This document shows positions 1 through 5,125 of a stretch of DNA of 5,125 nucleotides, one piece after another (the stretch's first letter is position 1; each line of letters begins with the position of its first letter). The notes beneath the pieces are model-generated. The model did no database searches, was not told where the DNA came from, and saw only the letters and a program-made list of their open reading frames with translations. Source of the stretch: JALSIF01 sp026981635 [NCBI: bacterium] (GTDB lineage: Bacteria; 4484-113; JALSIF01); NCBI GenBank assembly GCA_026981635.1, contig JALSIF010000283.1, forward strand, positions 1-5,125, read 5' to 3'. A program made the position numbers and the translations under genes.

Positions 1-256
1 AAAGGTCGTACTCGTAGACCCCGCCCGGCCGGTCGCGCGCCCCGTCGTCCACGATGAGAAAGCTTCCCCTATCCTCCCGGAGCACCAGGCCACTCGGCTC
101 GGGGCAGTCAATGACCGGCAGGGTCTTTTGGTAAACCCAGCTCGCCACCCCCGGCGGTGGGTAGCTTCGTTGTCCAGCCTGGGGAACCAGCAGGTAGAAG
201 GCGGCCAGCAGGGCGAGGGCGGCAGAGGCCAGGATGATTCGCGGAGAGATATTCAT
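1..256 (-). CDS. Membrane-anchored or exported protein with propeller-like N-terminus (partial, 3' end outside window)
   Basis: Only the first 85 codons are inside the window; the gene continues past position 1. The start is ATG at 256-254, which overlaps the TGA of the upstream nucleotidyltransferase as ATGA. An AGGAAAGG purine tract lies 4 nt before it (minus strand, 268-261). Residues 1-6 (MNISPR) are polar with one Arg, and residues 7-25 are a hydrophobic stretch rich in Ala and Leu, which fits an uncleaved signal anchor or a signal peptide. There is no lipobox Cys directly after it. A Pro-rich linker follows (33-35). Residues 55-85 contain SGLVLRED, FLIVDDG and GVYEYDL. This 'SGL ... hydrophobic-VDDG ... 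YEYDL' pattern resembles the first blade of beta-propeller proteins such as the SdiA-regulated (YjiK), SMP-30 or phytase/esterase-like groups. The family assignment is inference from about 30 residues. The function is unknown. Confidence 0.72.
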   Translation of the reverse strand, partial: MNISPRIILASAALALLAAFYLLVPQAGQRSYPPPGVASWVYQKTLPVIDCPEPSGLVLREDRGSFLIVDDGARDRPGGVYEYDL

Positions 257-1728
257 CCCACCTTTCCTACCCGGCGCAGGATGAAGTTGCGCGCCTCCTC
301 GGGGGTGGAGATCTCCCCCGCCGCCTGGGCCTCCCTTACCGCCTCAAGCAGACTGCCCACCTCGGGGCCGGGGCCGATGCCCAGAAGCGCCATTACCTCC
401 TCGCCGGTTATCAGGCGCTCCTCCGCCTGCTTCTGGTAGTCCAGGAAGAAGCTCGCCACCCGCCGGGTAAGCTCCAGGTGGCGGCCCAGGTCCTCCGGCC
501 TGCGCTCGGGTCCCTGGGTGGCGAGGAAGTCGGCCAGGTTCATCACCAGGAGGTGGGGGGTAAGCTCCCCCACGTCCCGCACCAGGCGGTAGAGGGCGCG
601 GGGGGTGATCTGATCCAGCCGGTTGGCCAGAAAGCCGGGGCGCAGGTGGTAGCGCACCAGGCTGACCACCGCCTCCCTCACCTCGCCGGAGGCGCGCAGC
701 TTGGTGAGGAACTGGTCGGCCAGCTCGGCCCCCACCCGGTCGTGGCGGTGGAAGGTGACCCGGCCGTCGGGCTGAACCTGGCGGGTGGCGGGCTTGCCAA
801 TGTCGTGCAGCAGCAGGGCAAGGCGCAGGACGGCCCGGGCGGGGTAGCCGGCCAGGCAGCCCTTGAGGGCGCCGGCGAGAAGCTCCCTCACCGGCGGCTC
901 AAACCCCTCCTGGGCGATCATCTCCGGCACCCGCTCCTCCAGGTGGGTGAGGGACTCCAGGGTGTGGCCGAGGACGTCCTGGTGGTGGTAGCGGTTCTGC
1001 TCGCACCCGCGAAGCTCCTCCAGCGGGGGGAAGACCTGGGTGAGCACCCGCCGCTCGTCCATCTGGAGCAGGTAGGGGGCCACCCGGGGCAGGGCGAGGA
1101 GCTTCATTACCTCCTCAAACAGGCGCTCCGGCTTGGTCTTCTCCCAGATTAAGGGGCCGTAGCGGGTGGTGGCGGCGAGGGTCTTTTCTTCTACCCTCCC
1201 GCAGATCAGGGCGGCCATGCGGTAGACCCGAAGGGCCCTCACCGGGTCCCAGCCGAAGGAGTCGTCGGGGCGGGCGTTTCTTATCCGCCGCTCCCTTACG
1301 TCCCGCTCAGTCCCCTCCACCCAGGCCGGCGGCCTGCCCGCCATGGCGCTGCCCCAGGGGAGGGCGATGGCGTTTATGGTGCAGTCGCGAAGGCTGAGGT
1401 CGTCTAAGAGGTCGCGGCCGTTCATCCCCACCAGGTCAATGCGGCCGCCGTCCCGCAGGGGGAAGATCATGGTGCGAAACTCGGGGCTCACCACCACCCC
1501 GGGGTGGCCGGTAAAGTCGGCCAGGAGCTTGGCCAGCCGCTCGTAATCGGTGGTGAGAAGGTCAAAGTCACGGCGGGGCCTCAGCTTAAACAGGTAGTCC
1601 CGGATGGTGCCGCCGATGAGCCAGGTCTCGCCCAGGTCCATCTGGTCCAGGGCGCGGGCCACCGGGTCGGCGAGAATCCGCTCCCGCACCCGCATGAGCT
1701 CGTCGGCAAAGGATGGAGTGGTAACCAC
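253..1728 (-). CDS. cca: Class II tRNA nucleotidyltransferase (CCA-adding or A-adding) with C-terminal HD domain
   Basis: The protein has 491 residues. It adds or repairs the 3'-terminal CCA (or part of it) of tRNA in the cytoplasm using CTP/ATP. The head domain shows the class II nucleotidyltransferase motifs: LIGGTIRDYL (37-46), RRDFDLLT with catalytic Asp54 and Asp56 (52-59), RIDLV (96-100) and RDCTINAIA (114-122). DPVRALR (161-167) sits where the nucleotide-selecting EDxxR motif belongs, and ERLFEE (201-206) follows. The C-terminal half is an HD phosphohydrolase domain: H255, LLHDIGKP with H308/D309 (306-313), FHRHD (326-330) and D400. The tail GPEVGSLL...GEISTPEEA (454-478) is typical of HD-type enzymes. 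The GTG start is the only one after an in-frame TAG at 1740-1738. It lacks a Shine-Dalgarno and lies 9 nt after the microprotein gene, so coupled initiation is likely; Met12 is the alternative start. Sequence alone cannot separate CCA-adding from A-adding or poly(A) polymerase specificity. Confidence 0.95.
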   Translation of the reverse strand: MVTTPSFADELMRVRERILADPVARALDQMDLGETWLIGGTIRDYLFKLRPRRDFDLLTTDYERLAKLLADFTGHPGVVVSPEFRTMIFPLRDGGRIDLVGMNGRDLLDDLSLRDCTINAIALPWGSAMAGRPPAWVEGTERDVRERRIRNARPDDSFGWDPVRALRVYRMAALICGRVEEKTLAATTRYGPLIWEKTKPERLFEEVMKLLALPRVAPYLLQMDERRVLTQVFPPLEELRGCEQNRYHHQDVLGHTLESLTHLEERVPEMIAQEGFEPPVRELLAGALKGCLAGYPARAVLRLALLLHDIGKPATRQVQPDGRVTFHRHDRVGAELADQFLTKLRASGEVREAVVSLVRYHLRPGFLANRLDQITPRALYRLVRDVGELTPHLLVMNLADFLATQGPERRPEDLGRHLELTRRVASFFLDYQKQAEERLITGEEVMALLGIGPGPEVGSLLEAVREAQAAGEISTPEEARNFILRRVGKVG

Positions 1729-1737
1729 ACTAAAAGT

Positions 1738-1845
1738 CTAACGCTTGACCATGAGCCACATGACCAGGCGGAAGAAGCCGAAGAAGAGCAGGCCGGTCAT
1801 CAGGCCCACCAGCGCAGCGGCCAGGTAGCGAAGCAGGCGATTCAC
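1738..1845 (-). CDS. Small single-span membrane protein (35 aa), unrecognised
   Basis: This is a 35-codon reading frame from GTG (1845-1843) to TAG (1740-1738) in the gap between the SDR gene and the nucleotidyltransferase gene. The product starts MNRLLRY, continues with about 25 residues of almost unbroken hydrophobic sequence (LAAALVGLMTGLLFF, then GFFRLVMWLM) and ends VKR. One Arg (residue 26) lies within the hydrophobic part, and basic residues flank both ends. This is the profile of a one-helix inner-membrane microprotein. Without it there would be an unexplained 147-nt hole in an otherwise tight cluster. With it, the gaps are 30 nt upstream and 9 nt downstream. There is no good Shine-Dalgarno; a TATAAT box ends 6 nt before the GTG, as in leaderless genes. 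I do not recognise a family. It could be an accessory subunit, or a leader that couples translation into the next gene. A chance ORF is possible but less likely given its composition and fit. Confidence 0.6.
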   Translation of the reverse strand: MNRLLRYLAAALVGLMTGLLFFGFFRLVMWLMVKR

Positions 1846-1851
1846 GGGCCG

Positions 1852-1857
1852 ATTATA
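1852..1857 (-). promoter_or_regulatory. Possible internal -10 box (TATAAT) for a leaderless microprotein transcript
   Basis: The minus strand reads TATAAT at 1857-1852, followed by CGGCCC and then the GTG start at 1845. That distance would put the transcription start at or within a base of the start codon. No convincing -35 lies 16-18 nt upstream (GCTAGC at 17 nt). The box is a perfect -10 hexamer in a GC-rich setting, but it could be chance. Confidence 0.35.
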
Positions 1858-1875
1858 GGCAGGGCCCTACCCCGG

Positions 1876-2880
1876 CTAGCCGATCTGGCGGGCTAGCTCG
1901 GGGGGGCGGCCCACCATCATCCACTCCCGGAGGATGGGGCGCATCACCTCGCCCAGGGTCTTGGTGGTGCGACCGAGGACGCGGTGGGTCTCCTCAAAGT
2001 TGGAGGTGAGGTCCTCCTTGAGGATGGCCGCCTCCTCCCGGTCGTAGGGAAGCAGGGAGTAGGGGAGAAAGATGCGCAGGAAGCGGGCCACCCCCTCGGG
2101 GAGGATGAGGGGCTTCTTCCACATCAGTCCCATGAGTTCTGCCAGGCTCTCCTGGAGCTGGCGCAGGGTGAAGCACTCGTCCCCCACCAGCTCTATCCGC
2201 CGGTTCCGCAGTTCGGGGTCGGTAAGGGCCTTGACCGCCACCTCGGCCACCTCCTCCACGAAGATGGGCTGGAAGCGGCCGTCAAGCTCGGGGATGAGCA
2301 ACCAGCGCTGGGCATCGCGGTGGAAGAAGGGGGGCGGGATGCGGCGGGGAAAGCCGGCCAGAGCAGGGACCGCCCAGCGAAGGTCGTAGATCAGCCCGGC
2401 CATCTGGCGCATGAGGGCAGATCCCTCGCCGAACATCAGGGAGGGGGCAAGGATGGTGTGGGAGAGGCCGGAGGCTGCCACCTGCCCCTCGCCCTCCCCC
2501 TTGGTGGCGAAGTAGGCGGCGGGATGGTCGGGGTCGGCCCCGATGACGCTTAGGTGGACCAGGTGCTCTATGCCTAGGGCTTCGGCCAGGGAGAGAAGGT
2601 TTTTTACCGCCTCCACGTGGGCCTGGTGGTAGGTGAGCCTGGGGGTGGAGCGGGAGGTGCCGATGAGGTTGATGAAGTGGGTCACCCCGGCGAGCTTCTC
2701 GGCAAGGTCAGGGGGAGGGCTTGAGAGGTCTGCCCTGACCAGGGAGAAGCCCAGTTCCTCCACCGGTGAGCTGGGACAGTGGCCGCGGGCGACGGCCAGG
2801 GCGGGGATGCCCTGGCGGGCAAGCTCCGTCATTACCGCCCGGCCCAGGAAGCCGGTCCCTCCAAAGACTGCCACCCTCAT
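1876..2880 (-). CDS. NAD(P)-binding atypical SDR / NDUFA9-like epimerase-family protein
   Basis: The protein has 334 residues and an N-terminal Rossmann fold: MRVAVFGGTGFLG (1-13) is the dinucleotide-binding beta-turn-alpha with the GGTGFLG glycine motif, and VRAD (48-51) ends a second strand, as in NmrA/NDUFA9-type atypical SDRs. FINLIG (69-74) and HLSVIGAD (109-116) are the following strands. Ser111, Tyr123 and Lys127 (YFATK) occupy the SDR triad positions. ILAPSLMFGEG (143-153) and FQPIFVEEVAEVAVKAL (203-219) are signature stretches of the NDUFA9-like (a5) group. A hydrophobic patch at 263-278 with ARFLRIFLPYSLLPY may be membrane-associating. Such proteins are linked in other organisms to respiratory Complex I, quinone biosynthesis or lipid-linked sugar metabolism; the substrate here is unknown. 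The start ATG at 2880 is well supported by GGAGG 9 nt upstream. The gene is first in the leftward cluster and is divergent from the kinase. Confidence 0.9.
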   Translation of the reverse strand: MRVAVFGGTGFLGRAVMTELARQGIPALAVARGHCPSSPVEELGFSLVRADLSSPPPDLAEKLAGVTHFINLIGTSRSTPRLTYHQAHVEAVKNLLSLAEALGIEHLVHLSVIGADPDHPAAYFATKGEGEGQVAASGLSHTILAPSLMFGEGSALMRQMAGLIYDLRWAVPALAGFPRRIPPPFFHRDAQRWLLIPELDGRFQPIFVEEVAEVAVKALTDPELRNRRIELVGDECFTLRQLQESLAELMGLMWKKPLILPEGVARFLRIFLPYSLLPYDREEAAILKEDLTSNFEETHRVLGRTTKTLGEVMRPILREWMMVGRPPELARQIG

Positions 2881-2889
2881 GCCACTTTT

Positions 2890-2894
2890 CCTCC
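2890..2894 (-). promoter_or_regulatory. Shine-Dalgarno (GGAGG) of the SDR gene
   Basis: The minus strand reads GGAGGAAAAGTGGC followed by ATG, so GGAGG is 9 nt from the start codon. This fixes the SDR start and shows that the organism uses canonical Shine-Dalgarno sequences at optimal spacing. Confidence 0.8.
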
Positions 2895-2922
2895 GAATTG
2901 GTTTTTCTCCGGGGTAGTCAAT

Positions 2923-2953
2923 TTGTCCAAGATGGGGCAGATAAAAGTATAAT
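2923..2953 (+). promoter_or_regulatory. Candidate promoter for the hybrid kinase
   Basis: A consensus -10 hexamer TATAAT (2948-2953) lies in the AT-richer divergent gap. The best -35-like hexamer is TTGTCC (2923-2928) with a rather long 19-nt spacer. Transcription would begin near 2960 and leave a leader of about 38 nt to GTG 2998, or about 83 nt to the ACG candidate at 3043. The -10 is convincing and the -35 is weak, so an activator may be needed. Confidence 0.45.
2946..2951 (-). promoter_or_regulatory. Possible opposing -10 (TATACT) for the SDR operon
   Basis: The same AT-rich core reads TATACT on the minus strand (2951-2946) and shares four bases with the plus-strand TATAAT. It would start the operon transcript near 2939, about 60 nt ahead of the SDR start. 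No good -35 is seen (TCGGCC at 17 nt). A TTGACT at 2921-2916 is a good -35 hexamer but has no matching -10. Confidence 0.2.
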
Positions 2954-2997
2954 CCCTGAAACGGCCGTGGCCGATCCGGGACATACCGTGGCGAGCG

Positions 2998-5125
2998 GTG
3001 AGGACCAGTTGTGGAAAAAGGGAAGCGAGGAGGAGCATAGTCACGCCGGGCTCACTCATTGATCGCCTGCTGCGTGACCTGGAGCTCATTGCGGTCGGCT
3101 GGAAGCCCGACTTCTCCATCACCTACTGGAACCGCGGAGCGGAGGTGGTGTTTGGCTACCGGGCCGAGGAGGTGATGGGGAGGGACTGGATTGAGCTGCT
3201 CATCCCCGAGGAGGGCAGGGAGGAGGCCCGCACCGCCTACCGGAGCTTCCTCTGCCAGGAGGTGGCAGGGGTGGTGGTGACCCACAAGGTGGACCGGCAG
3301 GGCAGGCAGCATGCCATCTACTGCCAGTCCATTCCCTTCCTCAGTGAGGAGGGGGAGATCCTAGAGGTCATCTCCATCGGCTACGACCTCACCGAGGAGC
3401 TGGAGCGCAAGCGGGAGCTGATGGAGTCCCAGACCTTGCAGCGGGACATCATTGAGCACCTGGCCGAGGGGCTGGTGGTCTTTACCCCCGAGCTTGAGAT
3501 CATCGCCCACAACCAGAAGGGACTGGAGTTCGTCTTCGGCAGCGAGGGGGAGATGGAGGAGGTGGATGGGCGCATCCTCATCAAGAAGACCGAGCCCGCT
3601 TTCACCATTGACGGGCGACCCATTCCCATAGAGGAGGTGCCGGGGGCGAGGGCCCTCTTTACCGGCCAGCCCCACAGCGGGATGGTGGTCAAGTACATGG
3701 AGGGAAAGCCCTGCTACTTCAGGGTGAATGCGGTTCCTCGCCTGAGCGAAGAGGGGAAGGTGGAGTGGGTGGTATTTACCGCCCTGGATGTCAGCGAGGA
3801 GTACGAGATCCTAAACGAGCTCATCAGGAGTGAGCTCACCTTCCGCACCCTGGTGGAGAACCTGAGCGTGGGGGTGCTCCTGTTTGACCGGCGGGGACGG
3901 CTGATCAGCTACAACCGCGCCGCCAGCGAGCTTGGCGGACTGCGGGCTGACCACCTGGGCAAGAAGCTCGGTGAACTGTTTGTGAACTACGGGCTGGTCC
4001 ACGTCCCCGGCGAGGCCTCCCCGCCGGACTCAGAGAAGATCTATCGCGACTTCCTCCACGGCAGGGGGTTCCACTACGAGCAGGTTCTGCTGGAGCACAA
4101 GGTGAGGGGCAGGCGCTGGTACCGCGCCTCGGGCATTCCGGTCAGGGGGGAGGGGGAGCATCTGGAGTACTTCATCATCACCTTTGAGGACATCACCGAA
4201 GAGGTGGAGGAGGCAGAAAGGCGCTGGCGGGAGCAGCGCCTCTCTGCCCTGGGCACCCTGGCTGGGGGAGTGGCCCACGACTTCAACAACATCCTGGCGG
4301 CGATCCTGGCGGCGGCGGAGCTGCTTCGGGACTACAAGCTCCCCAAGGAGGCTGACGAGGTGCTTATGGAACTGGTCAAGGCGGCCAGCCAGGGTAAGGA
4401 GCTGGTGAGTCAGCTTCTCACCCTGGCCCGCCCAGGGGAAGGGGTGGAGGACCGGCAGGCCGACCTGGACCGGGCGGTGGCCGAGGTGGTTGACGTGGTG
4501 GAGGAAACGGTGGGGGAGGAAGTGGAGCTGGTCCACCGGCCGGCGGGTGAGGCCCTTGGGGTGGGGATCGGCCCCGCCGCCCTCAAGCAGGTGGTGCGCA
4601 ATCTGATTCAGAACGCCATTGAGGCGGTTCAGGCCAAGGGCGAGCCGGGCAGGGTGGTGGTCTCAACCCGCAGGGAAAGGGTGGAGGGGGAGGCTGACCT
4701 GGAGTCGGGGGAGTATGGGGTGCTTGAGGTCTCCGACACCGGCATCGGGATGAGCCAGGAGACCATCTCCCACATCTTTGAGCCCTTCTTTACCACCAAG
4801 CGGGGGACCGGCATGGGAGGAACCGGCCTGGGGCTGGCCATCGCCTACCGGCTGATCACCGATGCGGGGGGCACCATCAGAGTCAGCTCGGAGCCCGGCA
4901 AGGGCTCCACCTTCACCGTCTTCCTGCCCCTCCGGCGTGAACAGACCAGGGAGGCGGAGGAGAGGCCCGCCGCTGGGGAGGAGGTGCGAACGGAGCGGCT
5001 CAGGGTGCTCCTGGTGGAGGACAACCAGCTGGTCAGGGTGACCACCCAGCGGGTGCTGGAGGGACGGGGGATGGAGTGTCTGGCAGCGGGAGGAGGAGAG
5101 GAAGCCATCAGGCTGGCCAGGGGGG
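2998..5125 (+). CDS. Soluble hybrid sensor histidine kinase (PAS-PAS-PAS-HisKA-HATPase-REC, 3' end outside window)
   Basis: The frame is open from an in-frame TAA (2950-2952) to the window edge. Numbering from GTG 2998, 709 codons are visible. A first PAS domain covers about 25-135 (SITYWNRGAEVVFGY, IPEEG, YDLTEELERKREL). A divergent second PAS covers about 146-268 and ends in TALDVSEEYE. A third covers about 279-401 and ends in FEDITEE. HisKA has the phospho-acceptor His427 in GGVAHDFNNIL. The HATPase has the N-box NLIQNAIEA (535-543), G1 DTGIGM (580-585), F-box FEPFFTTK (594-601) and G2 GTGLGL (608-613). A charged linker leads to a receiver domain starting LRVLLVEDN (668-676) with acidic Glu674/Asp675; its phospho-Asp lies outside the window. 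There is no transmembrane segment, so it should sense a cytoplasmic signal; the ligand is unknown. The start is uncertain: GTG 2998 is the only ordinary in-frame start before the PAS domain but has no good ribosome site, and its first 15 residues (VRTSCGKREARRS...) look unlike protein. ACG 3043 is the alternative. Confidence 0.93.
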   Translation, partial: MRTSCGKREARRSIVTPGSLIDRLLRDLELIAVGWKPDFSITYWNRGAEVVFGYRAEEVMGRDWIELLIPEEGREEARTAYRSFLCQEVAGVVVTHKVDRQGRQHAIYCQSIPFLSEEGEILEVISIGYDLTEELERKRELMESQTLQRDIIEHLAEGLVVFTPELEIIAHNQKGLEFVFGSEGEMEEVDGRILIKKTEPAFTIDGRPIPIEEVPGARALFTGQPHSGMVVKYMEGKPCYFRVNAVPRLSEEGKVEWVVFTALDVSEEYEILNELIRSELTFRTLVENLSVGVLLFDRRGRLISYNRAASELGGLRADHLGKKLGELFVNYGLVHVPGEASPPDSEKIYRDFLHGRGFHYEQVLLEHKVRGRRWYRASGIPVRGEGEHLEYFIITFEDITEEVEEAERRWREQRLSALGTLAGGVAHDFNNILAAILAAAELLRDYKLPKEADEVLMELVKAASQGKELVSQLLTLARPGEGVEDRQADLDRAVAEVVDVVEETVGEEVELVHRPAGEALGVGIGPAALKQVVRNLIQNAIEAVQAKGEPGRVVVSTRRERVEGEADLESGEYGVLEVSDTGIGMSQETISHIFEPFFTTKRGTGMGGTGLGLAIAYRLITDAGGTIRVSSEPGKGSTFTVFLPLRREQTREAEERPAAGEEVRTERLRVLLVEDNQLVRVTTQRVLEGRGMECLAAGGGEEAIRLARG
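3028..3033 (+). promoter_or_regulatory. Perfect Shine-Dalgarno (AGGAGG) ahead of an in-frame ACG
   Basis: AGGAGG is followed by 9 nt (AGCATAGTC) and then ACG at 3043, in frame with the kinase. Translation from there would give (M)PGSLIDRLLRDLELIAVGW, a natural run-in to a PAS domain. The only other in-frame codon nearby is ATA at 3037, just 3 nt away. Either the kinase uses a rare start or an ATG has been changed or misread. Confidence 0.5.

Noticed and set aside
478-1152. Long plus-strand open frame opposite the nucleotidyltransferase
   Set aside because: It is antisense to a strongly motif-supported gene, has a repetitive low-complexity Gly/Val/Leu/His product, and is a usual shadow in GC-rich DNA.
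1858-1871. Near-palindrome GGTAGGGCCCTGCC on the minus strand after the SDR gene, a possible terminator
   Set aside because: The stem is only 5 bp with one G-T wobble, and it is followed by TATAATCGG rather than a T run. It is not a credible intrinsic terminator, and the cluster appears to continue.
1873-1897. Perfect palindrome CGGCTAGCCG and a second GGCTAGC copy 17 bp from the first
   Set aside because: Both lie in the last codons and stop of the SDR gene and are short for a GC-rich sequence; a regulator site cannot be argued from this alone.
1984-2553. Plus-strand open frame opposite the SDR gene
   Set aside because: It has no recognisable domain and compositional bias typical of an antisense shadow; the SDR frame has clear Rossmann motifs and a good ribosome site.
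2893-2921. TTGACT (minus strand, 2921-2916) as the -35 of an SDR promoter
   Set aside because: The hexamers at 16-18 nt spacing (AATTCG, ATTCGG, TTCGGA) do not resemble a -10, and the last overlaps the Shine-Dalgarno.
4030-4536. Minus-strand open frame opposite the kinase
   Set aside because: It is His/Leu/Pro-rich with no motif, lying opposite the HisKA region, which is clearly coding on the plus strand.
1-5125. Searched for a defence, mobile or CRISPR-like system
   Set aside because: No repeats with regular spacing, no transposase or integrase motifs and no toxin-antitoxin-like gene pairs were seen; codon style is uniform across the genes.

Overview
This window comes from a GC-rich bacterial chromosome. 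Genes are closely packed, GTG starts recur, and Arg/Leu codon use (AGG, CGG, CTC, CTG) looks the same on both strands. The sequence carries no taxonomic marker that I can read securely. The style would fit a GC-rich, possibly thermophilic lineage, but that is only an impression. I see no mobile element, tRNA, rRNA or CRISPR array.

Layout. Positions 1-2880 are a minus-strand cluster. In transcription order it holds an NDUFA9-like atypical SDR (1876-2880), a 35-residue single-helix membrane microprotein (1738-1845), a class II tRNA nucleotidyltransferase with a C-terminal HD domain (253-1728), and the start of a membrane-anchored or exported protein with a beta-propeller-like beginning (256 leftward, cut by the window edge). 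The gaps are 30 nt, 9 nt and a 4-nt ATGA overlap, so this reads as one operon with translational coupling. Positions 2881-2997 are an AT-richer divergent intergenic region with a consensus TATAAT on the plus strand. From 2998 to the right edge runs a soluble hybrid histidine kinase (three PAS-like domains, HisKA, HATPase, start of a receiver domain), cut off at 5125.

How the genes may work together. The nucleotidyltransferase is housekeeping tRNA 3'-end maturation or repair. The SDR is probably a membrane-quinone or Complex I-type NAD(P)-binding protein. The kinase is divergent from the operon, and no regulatory link can be shown.

The points worth a second look are the previously uncalled microprotein with a TATAAT box placed as for a leaderless transcript, and the unclear start of the kinase. 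The best Shine-Dalgarno of the kinase precedes an in-frame ACG rather than ATG, and a rival GTG start lies just before an A5 run in another frame. I found no clearly new multi-gene system in this window.
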